DNA from: Thermoflavifilum sp.
Lineage (GTDB): Bacteria; Bacteroidota; Bacteroidia; Chitinophagales; Chitinophagaceae
Direction: 5' to 3'
Length of the DNA: 64,000 nt
NCBI GenBank assembly: GCA_023511875.1
Contig: JAIMAQ010000002.1
Location: 1-64,000, forward strand
Part shown: in pieces, positions 37,793-46,981 of the stretch
Layout of the letters: the number at the start of each line of letters is the position of its first letter
Position numbering within the stretch: the first letter of the stretch is position 1
Position numbers and translations under genes: made by a program
The notes under the pieces: model-generated
Databases searched by the model: none
Told to the model about the DNA's origin: nothing
Seen by the model: the letters and a program-made list of their open reading frames with translations, nothing else

Positions 37793-38380
37793 TCAAAACT
37801 CAAAGGGCACCCGTACCAGAGTAGTATCCCAGCCAATAACCAAATCGGCGCCTTTGCTGGTCTTTTGGAAAACCATGCTCAGGGCTTCGATGGGCTGGCT
37901 CACCTGTTGCACGGGAACGTCTATCCGAACGATATCTTTTTTAGGATCATAGCCAAAAGCGCCCCAGGTATCGGTTTCAGCGTTTACAATAAAGGTCCAA
38001 TGGTCGGGGTTAAAAATGGCGTAAAAGGTGTAGCGACCTGGCTGAAGGGTCTTTCCGCCAATACTTACTGGAGAAAACACATCCAGCTCATCGGCTTCAT
38101 TAGCGCCTAAGCGATCTACTTTGCCAAAGGGTTCCAACCCGCCAAAAATAGTGCGTCCTTTTTTCTGTGGGCGGCTGTAAATCACCCGCATGATGAGCTC
38201 ACCCGCTTGTCCACTAAGCTTAGCAGATGGGTAATTGGGTGGATAATAAATCATATCCATTGGGCTCACATCAAGAGGTGGAAACTTGACTTCGGTTTGC
38301 TGGGCATAGCTGGTTTGAACAAGCCAGGTGCAACAGGCTATGAGCAGGAGGGGAAGAAAGTGTTTTTTCATAAACAACAT
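37793..38380 (-). CDS. DUF2911 domain protein
   Basis: A 195-aa exported protein with a signal peptide (MKKHFLPLLLIACCTWLVQT...YAQQ) and the DUF2911 body: VIYSRPQKKGRTIFGGLEPF, RLGANEADEL and LQPGRYTFYAIFNPDHWTFI. The family is common in this phylum and of unknown function. ATG codons at 38380 and 38371 are both possible. A promoter box lies 20 nt upstream. Confidence 0.88.
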   Translation of the reverse strand: MLFMKKHFLPLLLIACCTWLVQTSYAQQTEVKFPPLDVSPMDMIYYPPNYPSAKLSGQAGELIMRVIYSRPQKKGRTIFGGLEPFGKVDRLGANEADELDVFSPVSIGGKTLQPGRYTFYAIFNPDHWTFIVNAETDTWGAFGYDPKKDIVRIDVPVQQVSQPIEALSMVFQKTSKGADLVIGWDTTLVRVPFEF

Positions 38381-38399
38381 ATTTGATGAGTTGAATAAA

Positions 38400-38407
38400 C
38401 AAAAATA
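38400..38407 (-). promoter_or_regulatory. -7 promoter box for the DUF2911 gene
   Basis: Minus strand TATTTTTG is an exact match 20 nt before the ATG at 38380, in the 33-nt gap after the ACP phosphodiesterase gene. Confidence 0.5.
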
Positions 38408-38413
38408 GACAAT

Positions 38414-39010
38414 TCAATGCTGTTTGCCATCATGAGATTGTTGGCCAACAAAAGCCATTAATTCTGGGAAGAAATCGGCATAAATAGCTTGTAGTTGAGC
38501 ATAGTGCAAGCGAAAATCACGCATCACAGGCCCAGCTCCTTGAGGCAATTGGCAACGCCTTACCAATCCATCGAAGGTACGAAATAGTCCTGCCTGTGTA
38601 CGATAGCTCAGCAACCAATTGTGTGATTCCATGTAGAGAAACATTTGTTTAAAAGCTACAGGTAAATATTTCTCATATTGGTGCAGCATTTGATAGGTTT
38701 CGAGTGTAAAATGGCGCAAGCTATTTCCTGGAAAAATATGGCGATCATTAGCTAAAAAATGATCGTATATCACATCCACAAAAGCAGCAGCATATAATCC
38801 ATAATCGGGAGAGAAAAAAGATTTTATTTGACGTGTCAGTGGGTGATGATCAGTGAAATCGTCGATAGCCCTATGCAAGAGAATACCTCTTTGAATGCCT
38901 TCAGGATATTGATTCAAGCCTTTTCGCCCTTTCACAAAATCAGCAATCATATTTCCCACTAGTATGGGTGGATTGTGAAAAGAAAGATATGCATGGGCAA
39001 GAAAATTCAT
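38414..39010 (-). CDS. acyl carrier protein phosphodiesterase (AcpH-like)
   Basis: Hydrolyses the phosphopantetheine arm from acyl carrier protein. The 198-aa product matches the AcpH (DUF479) family: MNFLAHAYLSFHNPPILVGN, then FVKGRKGLNQYP, the metal-binding LLHRAIDDFTDHHP and VDVIYDHFL. The length is right. It is divergent from the deoxyhypusine-synthase-like gene. Confidence 0.88.
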   Translation of the reverse strand: MNFLAHAYLSFHNPPILVGNMIADFVKGRKGLNQYPEGIQRGILLHRAIDDFTDHHPLTRQIKSFFSPDYGLYAAAFVDVIYDHFLANDRHIFPGNSLRHFTLETYQMLHQYEKYLPVAFKQMFLYMESHNWLLSYRTQAGLFRTFDGLVRRCQLPQGAGPVMRDFRLHYAQLQAIYADFFPELMAFVGQQSHDGKQH

Positions 39011-39077
39011 GTGTGTGTAAGTTACGATTCTTTTCTCTGGTGCAACATATTGGCTCTGCGAGCTGCAGCTAAATCAG

Positions 39078-39085
39078 TATTTTTG
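39078..39085 (+). promoter_or_regulatory. -7 promoter box for the DHS-like gene
   Basis: TATTTTTG is an exact match 22 nt before the ATG at 39107. The nearest TTG lies 25 nt upstream, longer than usual. Confidence 0.5.
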
Positions 39086-39106
39086 TTGCAATCAAATACA
39101 AAGAGT

Positions 39107-40081
39107 ATGGCAAAAGGTCCTGTTTCTCAATTTATTGAGTATCATTATCGGCATTTCAACGCGGCCACACTGGCCGATGCAGCCAAAGCTTATGAAGCCC
39201 ATTTAGAAGCTGGCGGAAAGATGATGATTACCTTAGCTGGAGCTATGAGTACGGCCGAGCTGGGCATATCCTTGGCCGAGATGATTCGTCGAGATAAGGT
39301 ACACATCATTAGCTGCACGGGTGCGAATTTGGAAGAAGATATCATGAATTTAGTGGCGCATAAGCATTACAAGCGAGTGCCACATTATCGTGAACTCAGC
39401 CCGCAAGAAGAATGGAAATTGCTCGAGCAGGGCTACAATCGGGTAACCGATACGTGCATCCCGGAAGAAGAAGCTTTTCGTCGTATTCAACGACATATTG
39501 AAAAACTCTGGAAGCAGGCCCAGCAAAAAGGAGAACGATATTTCCCCCATGAATACATGTATCAGTTGTTGTTGAGCCGTGTGATGGAACCTGATTATGA
39601 AATTGACCCGAAAGATAGTTGGATGTTGGCGGCCGCCGAAAAGAATTTGCCTATAGTAGTACCTGGCTGGGAAGATAGCACCATGGGAAATATTTTTGCT
39701 TCATATTGCATCAAAGGTGAGCTACAGCCATCTATTGTAAAATCGGGCATCGAATACATGATGTCTTTGTCTGACTGGTATCGAAAAAATTCTGCCGGGA
39801 AAGGAGTGGGTTTTTTTCAAATTGGTGGAGGAATAGCTGGAGATTTTCCGATATGTGTGGTGCCAATGATGTATCAAGATTTAGGTTGGAAAGATGTGCC
39901 TTTTTGGAGTTATTTCTGTCAGATATCCGATTCTACTACTTCATATGGATCTTATTCTGGAGCGGTTCCCAATGAAAAAATCACTTGGGGAAAATTGGGT
40001 ATAGACACGCCTAAATTCATCATTGAATCAGACGCCACCATCGTGGCTCCGCTGATCTTTGCTTGGGTGCTGGGCTGGTAA
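39107..40081 (+). CDS. deoxyhypusine-synthase-like protein lacking the catalytic lysine
   Basis: A 324-aa member of the deoxyhypusine synthase family. In eukaryotes and archaea that enzyme transfers an aminobutyl group from spermidine to eIF5A. Some relatives make homospermidine. Family blocks are present: MITLAGAMSTAELGISLAEM, SCTGANLEEDIMNLVAHKHY, VPGWEDSTMGNIF, SDSTTSYGSYSGAVPNEKIT and KFIIESDATIVAPL. The block that carries the essential lysine in human DHS (GGGVVKHH) reads GGGIAGDF at residues 240-247, so the lysine is replaced by glycine. The start is the ATG at 39107 (MAKGPVSQFIEYHYRHF); 44 upstream codons are open but not family-like. It has its own promoter box and terminator. Confidence 0.88.
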   Translation: MAKGPVSQFIEYHYRHFNAATLADAAKAYEAHLEAGGKMMITLAGAMSTAELGISLAEMIRRDKVHIISCTGANLEEDIMNLVAHKHYKRVPHYRELSPQEEWKLLEQGYNRVTDTCIPEEEAFRRIQRHIEKLWKQAQQKGERYFPHEYMYQLLLSRVMEPDYEIDPKDSWMLAAAEKNLPIVVPGWEDSTMGNIFASYCIKGELQPSIVKSGIEYMMSLSDWYRKNSAGKGVGFFQIGGGIAGDFPICVVPMMYQDLGWKDVPFWSYFCQISDSTTSYGSYSGAVPNEKITWGKLGIDTPKFIIESDATIVAPLIFAWVLGW

Positions 40082-40094
40082 TAAGTATTGTTTG

Positions 40095-40132
40095 AAAAAT
40101 CCCTTCTTCCATTATGAGGAGAAGGGATTTTT
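40095..40132 (+). terminator. bidirectional intrinsic terminator
   Basis: A stem of about 14 bp (AAAAATCCCTTC pairing with GAAGGGATTTTT, extended by inner pairs) with a T run on each strand. It lies between two convergent genes, the DHS-like gene and the PorT-like gene, and can serve both. Confidence 0.88.
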
Positions 40133-40144
40133 GTGAGGGAATGT

Positions 40145-40909
40145 TTATCCATTTAACCGAATGCCGTATCCTACCAGGAGGATAGCTGCACCCGTATGAT
40201 TTTTCCCGTCTTCAGCATATTTCTGGATGTTCAGGAATCCGTAGTTTCCTCCAGCGTGCACAAACACATATCCTTGCCTATTTATGTTGCGCATAAGGCT
40301 CACACCACCTTGAATACCGAAGTTGGCTTTATGAATTTGGTCTTTGATATTCTCATTGGCATCAAATGATTGGGTAGGAGCAATTTGTTGGGTTTCTTGC
40401 GGATCAGCATAAATGGGGCTTGAGCCAGAGGTTACATTTTTGGCATTTACTAGAAAACCCACATAAGGGCCTGCATCTACTGCAAAACGCCAGTTTTTCG
40501 ACTCTCCCCAATTCCATCCAAACTTAGCCAGCACGGGTATTTGAATATAGTTTAGTTTGGCTTCACTTTTATAATTGGCATACACGTAGCTGCCGGGAGG
40601 GGCTTGTGGGTTAAAGTTACTGGCGGGGATAGCCTGTTGGCCATTTTTCTTGCCTCCTTGTGAAGAGTAATTCACTTCGGGTTGTAGAGAAAATAGTGGG
40701 CTAAAATGGATCTCGGTAAAGATACCCACATCAGGGCCCAGCCGAGATGAGTATCCTTTGCTAATCGCTGTGGCGCCAGATCCAGCCTGCAGGTTGGGAA
40801 TACTCAGGCCTCCTTGTACACCAAAATAAAGCTCATTTTTTTGGGCAAAAACTTGGAAGCTTATGGCCATTAGGCAAGTGAATAAAGCTACAGACAAAAG
40901 GGTACGCAT
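40145..40909 (-). CDS. PorT-family outer-membrane beta-barrel protein
   Basis: A 254-aa protein with a signal peptide (MRTLLSVALFTCLMAISFQV, ending at FAQ). An eight-stranded-barrel pattern follows: ELYFGVQGGLSIPNLQ, GIFTEIHFSPLFSLQPEVNY, LNYIQIPVLAKFGWNW and a final AAILLVGYGIRLNG strand. This is the outer-membrane beta-barrel group often called PorT-like in this phylum; the specific function is unknown. It is convergent with the DHS-like gene across a shared terminator. Confidence 0.85.
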   Translation of the reverse strand: MRTLLSVALFTCLMAISFQVFAQKNELYFGVQGGLSIPNLQAGSGATAISKGYSSRLGPDVGIFTEIHFSPLFSLQPEVNYSSQGGKKNGQQAIPASNFNPQAPPGSYVYANYKSEAKLNYIQIPVLAKFGWNWGESKNWRFAVDAGPYVGFLVNAKNVTSGSSPIYADPQETQQIAPTQSFDANENIKDQIHKANFGIQGGVSLMRNINRQGYVFVHAGGNYGFLNIQKYAEDGKNHTGAAILLVGYGIRLNG

Positions 40910-41126
40910 AATGTGAAGATTTAGCGGTAAAAGAATAGATGTTTTGCCAGATCCAGTAATGGGTAATTGCTGGTTGCAAACGTTATTTCAAAAGTATTGA
41001 TTATCAAAAAGTTTTTTGTCGGCTTTTTGTCGAAATCCAGTAAAACTGGTATACGCAGTGATGGTTTTGTTTTTCCAGACAAAACCTTTAGCTTTCGAAA
41101 TCATTTCACAAATAATCTTTTTCAAC

Positions 41127-42485
41127 ATGCCATCGGGTCATCGTAAAGCCATACAGTATGCACTTATTGCAGCATTAGGTGGATTTTTGTTTGGATTTGA
41201 TACAGCAGTTATTTCTGGCGTAGAAAAAACCATACAACAGCTTTGGCACCTTAGTGATCTTTGGCATGGTTTTACGGTATCGGCTGCATTGTTTGGAACA
41301 GCTTTTGGCGCTTTGTTTTCGGGTAGGCCAGCCGAGCGATTGGGTCGAAAAAAGATGTTGCAGTTCATTGGTTTTTTGTATGCTTTCACCTCTATTGCTA
41401 CGGCATTAAGTCATCATTGGATTGACTTTATTGTGTTTCGTTTTTTAGGAGGCTTGGCTGTAGGCGCCTCATCGGTAGTGGGGCCCATGTATATTTCCGA
41501 GATTTCCCCAGCCAGGCTTAGAGGTAGGTTGGTTGGGTTTTTTCAGTTGAATATTGTGGTGGGCATTTTGGTGGCTTTTTTGTCGAATTATTTTCTATTA
41601 AAATATTTAGGGTCAGGTTCTTGGCGGTGGATGTTGGGCGTACAAGCGGTACCTGCATTGATTTTTTTTGGATGGGTGTTTTTCATTCCCGAAAGTCCTC
41701 GTTGGTTGATCGGGCACGATCAGTTGGACCGAGCACGTGTGGTATTGCAAAAATTACAAGTGCAACACGTAGAAGAAACATTGCAAGAAATTCGGCAATC
41801 GTTACAACATCGAGAAGACTTAGTGAAGGAAAAACTCTGGCAGAAAAAATATGCGCGCCCTATAGCTTATGCCATGTTGCTAGCGATGTTTAATCAACTG
41901 TCGGGGATCAATGCGATTTTATATTATGCACCACGCATTTTTGAGATGACGGGTATCAGAGCCAATCTGGCCTTTTTGCAAGCCATGTTAGTGGGTTTTA
42001 CCAATTTTGTGTTTACCATCATAGCCATGTCGGTCATAGATCGGGCAGGTCGTAAAACCCTGCTCATCATTGGGTCGCTTGGGATGATTTTATTTTTAGG
42101 GCTTACGGCCAATGCCTTTTTTCAAGATGTTCATGGGGGATATGCCGTGATGATTTATCTCATTGGGTTTATAGCCTTTTTTGCTTTTTCGCAAGGCGCG
42201 GTTATTTGGGTGTTCATATCCGAAATATTTCCCAACAAAGTACGCTCAAAAGGGCAGGCAATTGGGAGTACTACTCATTGGACGATGGATATCCTTATTT
42301 CTTGGCTATTTCCTTGGATGGCAGCCACTCTGGGAGGAGGTGCCAGCTTTCTCATTTTTGCTGGCATGATGGTGTTGCAACTCATCTTTGTCTGGCGCTT
42401 TTTACCAGAAACTCGAGGCAAATCGCTCGAGCAAATTCAAGCGGCATTGGGTATCGACGTGAAACCGAGTGAGGTCTCTGTCTAA
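41127..42485 (+). CDS. sugar porter (MFS sugar:H+ symporter)
   Basis: A 452-aa inner-membrane carrier of the sugar porter family with about twelve helices. Family motifs are all visible: GGFLFGFDTAVISG, AERLGRKKML, PESPRWLIG, NQLSGINAILYYAPRIF and PETRGKSLEQI. The substrate is probably a hexose or pentose, close to XylE/GalP types. The ATG at 41127 (MPSGHRKAIQYALIAALGG) is preferred over the ORF start 111 nt upstream. The 217-nt region before it holds no clear promoter. It is convergent with tatC, overlapping by 4 nt. Confidence 0.93.
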   Translation: MPSGHRKAIQYALIAALGGFLFGFDTAVISGVEKTIQQLWHLSDLWHGFTVSAALFGTAFGALFSGRPAERLGRKKMLQFIGFLYAFTSIATALSHHWIDFIVFRFLGGLAVGASSVVGPMYISEISPARLRGRLVGFFQLNIVVGILVAFLSNYFLLKYLGSGSWRWMLGVQAVPALIFFGWVFFIPESPRWLIGHDQLDRARVVLQKLQVQHVEETLQEIRQSLQHREDLVKEKLWQKKYARPIAYAMLLAMFNQLSGINAILYYAPRIFEMTGIRANLAFLQAMLVGFTNFVFTIIAMSVIDRAGRKTLLIIGSLGMILFLGLTANAFFQDVHGGYAVMIYLIGFIAFFAFSQGAVIWVFISEIFPNKVRSKGQAIGSTTHWTMDILISWLFPWMAATLGGGASFLIFAGMMVLQLIFVWRFLPETRGKSLEQIQAALGIDVKPSEVSV

Positions 42486-43321
42486 GACCATTCTTGAGCA
42501 GCTTTTTCTTGCTTTATTACTCTTGCTGAAATACCAATGCTGAGTTCGTACAGCAAATACAAAGGAAAAGCGATAATGAGCTGGCTGGTAATATCGGGCG
42601 GAGCAATAAATGCGGCGAGCACAACGATTACCAAGATAGCATGCCGGCGATAAGTTTTCATGAATTGAGGAGTAATCAATCCAATTTTCGTCAGAAAATA
42701 CACCAGAATAGGCAATTCAAAAATACAGCCCAACCCAATTACCAGTTGGGATAGCATGCTCAAGTAACTCTGCACAGTAAATATGTTCTCGAATTGATTG
42801 GAAATTTTATAATTCGCAAAAAAGGTAAGTGCATAAGGAGCAATGAGAAAATACCCAAATGAAACACCTAGGAAAAACAATAATGAAGTCCAGAAGACAA
42901 GGCCACGGGCATATCGGATTTCTTGAGGAGTGAGTGCGGGTTTGATAAAACGCCAAAATTCCCATAAAATATAAGGAACCGATACAATGACGCCTATCAC
43001 CACCGATGAAGTTAAGCTCAACATGAATTGACCCGATACTTCCAGGTTTTGAAAATGAATATCGAGTGATTGCAGACACAGTTTATTGCCCAGATGCAAG
43101 GCCTGATCAATATGACATAATATCCGATAGGTAATGAAATCGGGGTGGGTAGGACCCATAATGATATCATTATAAATCTGGTGAATGAAGATAAACACGA
43201 GAGTGGCAGCCACAATAACGGCGATCAACGAACGAATAATATGCCAACGAAGTTCTTCTAGATGATCGAAAAACGACATTTCAGCCTTATCGGGGTTGTT
43301 TTTAAACAGCTGCCGAAACAT
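42482..43321 (-). CDS. tatC: Sec-independent protein translocase subunit TatC
   Basis: The substrate-recognition core of the twin-arginine translocase in the inner membrane. The 279-aa protein shows the conserved N-terminal MSFFDHLEELRWHIIRSL, about six transmembrane helices, and PYILWEFWRFIKPALTPQE. FELPILVYFLTKIGLITPQF and FIAPPDITSQLIIAFPLYLLYE follow. No tatA/B is in the window. It lies 53 nt downstream of the large glycosyltransferase fusion on the same strand, but has its own promoter box. Confidence 0.96.
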   Translation of the reverse strand: MFRQLFKNNPDKAEMSFFDHLEELRWHIIRSLIAVIVAATLVFIFIHQIYNDIIMGPTHPDFITYRILCHIDQALHLGNKLCLQSLDIHFQNLEVSGQFMLSLTSSVVIGVIVSVPYILWEFWRFIKPALTPQEIRYARGLVFWTSLLFFLGVSFGYFLIAPYALTFFANYKISNQFENIFTVQSYLSMLSQLVIGLGCIFELPILVYFLTKIGLITPQFMKTYRRHAILVIVVLAAFIAPPDITSQLIIAFPLYLLYELSIGISARVIKQEKAAQEWS

Positions 43322-43342
43322 ATATTGCGATTAAAAGCTGGG

Positions 43343-43350
43343 CAAATTTA
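43343..43350 (-). promoter_or_regulatory. -7 promoter box for tatC
   Basis: Minus strand TAAATTTG is an exact match 22 nt before the tatC ATG at 43321. Confidence 0.5.
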
Positions 43351-43374
43351 CGGGAAAAGGCCTTTCTTGCTGGT

Positions 43375-46300
43375 TTAAGCAGGAATATTAGCTGCAGGAG
43401 CTATCTGTACATTTCCTGTTCGTTTAAGCGCACCCCAATGTTGCAACTCTCCTTTAATAGCTTTTTTGATGGCTTTGATCACAACTACATACATGAATAC
43501 CCGATATATGAATCGTTGGGGAATTACCCAAACCAACTTACGGTAGTTGGCCTTTTCAAAGGCAAAAGCCAACCAGGCTGCTGCTGCATCTACCATCAAA
43601 AAGATCAGATAGTATTCGAGAATATGAATTTTGCTGGCTACATTTAAAAAAATCAATCCGAACAACAAAATGATATCGGCCAATGGAGCCAGCAAGGGAA
43701 GCAGGATTTGGAAAATCAAGATATTGGGTAGGGCTATCCATCCCAGGCTGCCATAGTGGCTATTGAAACAAGCATCGCGGTTTTTCCAAAAGCTTTGCAT
43801 GATACCAAAACACCAACGAAATCGTTGCTTGAAAAGCATTTTCCAGGTTTCTGGGGCTTCTGTGTAAGAAATAGCTTCTGCACAATGACGAATGCGGTAC
43901 CCTTTTCGAAGAATGCGAATAGTGAGGTCGCAATCTTCGGCAAGAGTGTCTGAAGTAAAACCTCCAGCATCCAGAATAGCCGACTTGCGAAAAGCACCAA
44001 TAGCCCCCGGAACCACTGTAATGCAATTGAGCAGGTCAAAAGCCCTACGGTCAAAATTTTGGCTGGTGATATATTCAATAGATTGCCAACGAGTAAGTAT
44101 GTTTACTTCGTTGCCTACCTTCACATTGCCGGCCACAGCACCCACCCGTTCATCGGTAAACATATTCATCAGTGCAGTAATAGCATCGGTTTTCAGCTGA
44201 GTATCGGCATCTATGCATACTACAAAATCGCCAGCTGCATGAGCGATACCGTAGTTTAATGCGGAAGCTTTTCCCCCGTTGGGTTTGGTATAAATATGCA
44301 CCAGGGGATGGCTAGCAAAGCTAGCTTCCATAACCTTCAGGGTATTGTCGGTAGAACCATCGTCAACGCAAATTATTTCCAATGGTCGATAATCATTGTT
44401 TAATATGGTGCGAATGGTGCGAACAATGTTTACTTCTTCGTTGTATGCCGGAATGATCACGCTCACCAAAGGCTTGCTAGCCTCAGGAAGGCTATGGGGT
44501 ATCAATTTTTCCCGCCGAGATTCTTTCCAGGCTAGAATGGCCATGAATACAATTCGCCCCAACGAAAGCACAATACCTACCATAAATAAGGCCCAAAGCA
44601 AGTTATTGATCCAGTAGGTACAGGTAGCGAAGAAGTAATTGAGCTTGATGAGATAGTAATCTCTTTTATTTTTGATGGGGGGCATCAATTGTTCACGGGT
44701 TTTACCCATCAGGTCCCCTACAGTCGTGAATTGATAACCATGCGCCTTGAAATAATGAATAATACGGGGTAAGGCTTCTACGGTGGCTTCCCGATTACCT
44801 CCAGCATCGTGTAGTAAAATGATATTGCCTCGATCTTGCATGCGCACTACCCGGTTGAAAATAGTATCGGCGTTTACTCCATCTTCTACATCCCAGTCTT
44901 CTGGGTCTATATTTTCACCAATGGTGTAATAGTTGAGCTTCCGTGCAAGCGCTACTGGGATCAATTCCACCATGAGATGAGGTTCTGAATCTGCGTTGTA
45001 TGGAGCACGAAACAAGATAGTAGAATGACCCGTAATGCATTCAATCAATAGTCTTGTGGCTTGAATCTCATAGATGGCTAACTTAGGAGGCAGAGCGGCT
45101 ATATTGGGATGAGTGAAGGTGTGATCTCCAATTTCAAAGCCATCGCGAAATTCACGTTTTACCAGAGGTATATTATTTTCGGCATTGATACCTACTAAAA
45201 AAAATGCAGCAGGTACATGTTCTTTTTCCAGAATATCTAAGATTCGAGGGGTATAGCGGGGATCAGGGCCATCGTCGAAAGTCAGTACCAGTTTCTTTTG
45301 AGCTGCCCCAAATTGACGAATCACAAATGTAGAGGGTAGTGTCACATAATGTTGCTCAGCAATGAGCATATCAGGGGTATCGATTTTCAGTTCAATTTTC
45401 CCTGCTTCAGGAGTGGCCAGCACATCTAATATTTCGCCTTCTCCCAGGTAGTCGACGTCGTTTGATAGGGTAACACTGGAGAATTTGCTAAAATCAATCG
45501 GTTTAAGTGCTATGGCCGAGTCGCTCAAGTCGCGGGTGTAGAAGTTCCATAGCCTATTGTCTTCCGAGCCCAGCCGCCAAAAACATACTCCCGCCAGGTC
45601 ATCTTCGGCTGCAAAACGCATGGTATTGAAGTTAGTAGCTGCATCGGTAAAATACACATCATGTTTCACCGAGTCATCGTCAAAATAGCTATAGTGAAGG
45701 TTATAGCTATCGTTGTCAAATTGTATTTGGGCATGATGTTCTTTAGCCAGGCTAAGGGCTTCTTGATAGGTGAGATTAGCCGCTTGCGATTGCTCAGGCC
45801 AGTCGTATCCATACGATGCCAGCCCAAGGATTATTTTTTCAGAAGGTACTTGATTACCGATAGCATCTAGGGCTCCTTCTATCCAATGTTGATCACTGAT
45901 AGGTCCCGGCATGCTCTGGTCATTGTGTTCGTCATAAGCCATAACTACCAGATAGTCTGATACTTCGGCCAAGCGGCCATAATCATAATCTTCGTTGAAA
46001 GGAGGGACGTCTATGGTCACCAGTAAGCCCGCCGGGTGTAAGGAATCGTAGAGCTGGCGTTGAAAAGCCACTAATGCATCATTATTGTTCTCGATCAGGT
46101 TTTCGAAGTCTATATTTACTCCAGCGAAATGATTTTGTATCAATAATTGCTTGAGTTGATGAATGATGCGTTTGCGCAAACCAGCTTGATGCAATAGGCG
46201 ATGAACCGATTTGCCGTCGAAATCATCGTTAAAATGGTTAGAAAGTATGGGCAATATATGTAAGCTGCTATCGCGCATAATTTTTAAAGCAGCTGGGTCT

Positions 46301-46770
46301 ATGCGAGTTTGGAGCGTGTCGGATGGAGTGAGGAAAATCCATTCTGGGAAAATCATATTGAGCTTGCCTGCATTGTTCTTCAAGGAAAAAAATGATTGTG
46401 CATCCCAAGGCACATAAAACGCCGCACGGATTTGTTGGGTTGGTATGAGTGCTTTTTTTTCATGATGGGTTTTGTTTGAGTGAGCTTGCCTTAGCTTGTG
46501 TTGCTGCTGAATAAACTGTTGAAAGCTTTGCAGTTTCAGGTTTTTGCGGGTGATAAATGTGGTAGGGTCGTTCGGGTTTAAAATTCTTTTATACACTTCG
46601 TTTTTATCGCGCAAACGGGGAAGCGAAGGATTAGTGGCATTGATGAGTGCAATGAAGAATATGATTAGGAAAAATAAAGCAATAGCAAGTAAGATCCTTA
46701 ATGTCCATTTCACTCGATTCCAGCGGCCGGGATGATTGGTTTGAAATATTTGTCTGTAAGCCGTTTCCAT
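43375..46770 (-). CDS. GH18-like hydrolase / polysaccharide deacetylase / GT2 synthase fusion
   Basis: A 1131-aa membrane protein with three enzyme modules. After an N-terminal transmembrane helix (about residues 24-44), residues 110-410 form a GH18-type barrel with the catalytic DxE in GVNIDFENL (Asp221, Glu223). Residues 490-690 are a NodB/CE4 deacetylase with TFDDGPDP and the metal HxxxH of DHTFTHPN. After further helices, residues 765-1010 are a processive family 2 glycosyltransferase. It has SVIIPAYNE, the DAD triad near 854, AEDCDL and QRFRW near 982, followed by closing helices. This is the enzyme set for a partly de-N-acetylated beta-linked GlcNAc polymer in one chain. The polymer is inferred. 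The ATG at 46770 is preferred to a TTG 33 nt upstream. Confidence 0.9.
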   Translation of the reverse strand: METAYRQIFQTNHPGRWNRVKWTLRILLAIALFFLIIFFIALINATNPSLPRLRDKNEVYKRILNPNDPTTFITRKNLKLQSFQQFIQQQHKLRQAHSNKTHHEKKALIPTQQIRAAFYVPWDAQSFFSLKNNAGKLNMIFPEWIFLTPSDTLQTRIDPAALKIMRDSSLHILPILSNHFNDDFDGKSVHRLLHQAGLRKRIIHQLKQLLIQNHFAGVNIDFENLIENNNDALVAFQRQLYDSLHPAGLLVTIDVPPFNEDYDYGRLAEVSDYLVVMAYDEHNDQSMPGPISDQHWIEGALDAIGNQVPSEKIILGLASYGYDWPEQSQAANLTYQEALSLAKEHHAQIQFDNDSYNLHYSYFDDDSVKHDVYFTDAATNFNTMRFAAEDDLAGVCFWRLGSEDNRLWNFYTRDLSDSAIALKPIDFSKFSSVTLSNDVDYLGEGEILDVLATPEAGKIELKIDTPDMLIAEQHYVTLPSTFVIRQFGAAQKKLVLTFDDGPDPRYTPRILDILEKEHVPAAFFLVGINAENNIPLVKREFRDGFEIGDHTFTHPNIAALPPKLAIYEIQATRLLIECITGHSTILFRAPYNADSEPHLMVELIPVALARKLNYYTIGENIDPEDWDVEDGVNADTIFNRVVRMQDRGNIILLHDAGGNREATVEALPRIIHYFKAHGYQFTTVGDLMGKTREQLMPPIKNKRDYYLIKLNYFFATCTYWINNLLWALFMVGIVLSLGRIVFMAILAWKESRREKLIPHSLPEASKPLVSVIIPAYNEEVNIVRTIRTILNNDYRPLEIICVDDGSTDNTLKVMEASFASHPLVHIYTKPNGGKASALNYGIAHAAGDFVVCIDADTQLKTDAITALMNMFTDERVGAVAGNVKVGNEVNILTRWQSIEYITSQNFDRRAFDLLNCITVVPGAIGAFRKSAILDAGGFTSDTLAEDCDLTIRILRKGYRIRHCAEAISYTEAPETWKMLFKQRFRWCFGIMQSFWKNRDACFNSHYGSLGWIALPNILIFQILLPLLAPLADIILLFGLIFLNVASKIHILEYYLIFLMVDAAAAWLAFAFEKANYRKLVWVIPQRFIYRVFMYVVVIKAIKKAIKGELQHWGALKRTGNVQIAPAANIPA

Positions 46771-46941
46771 GTTAAGTATCGATAAAAAAATTAGCCCGCT
46801 CAAGAAGACTCAAGAGCAGGCCTTTCATCCATTGTTTGTTAACCCCAAAAACTTTTGTGAAATAACGAAATATTCTGAATAAAAACAAATTGCGTTTTCA
46901 CCAGTAGCAGCAAAATTAACACCAGTGCTTAAACTGGAGTA

Positions 46942-46971
46942 CAAAAATATAAAAGTTTAACAATCATGCAA
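46942..46971 (-). promoter_or_regulatory. promoter of the glycosyltransferase fusion gene
   Basis: On the minus strand TTG (46971-46969) and TATTTTTG (46949-46942) are 19 nt apart, both consensus. The promoter lies just beyond the gldE stop and gives a leader of about 165 nt before the ATG at 46770. Confidence 0.6.
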
Positions 46972-46981
46972 CAATTGTCGC

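Noticed and set aside
38975-39106. 44-codon extension of the DHS-like protein
   Set aside because: It contains the promoter box at 39078-39085 and overlaps the divergent gene's start; the family begins at MAKGPVSQ.
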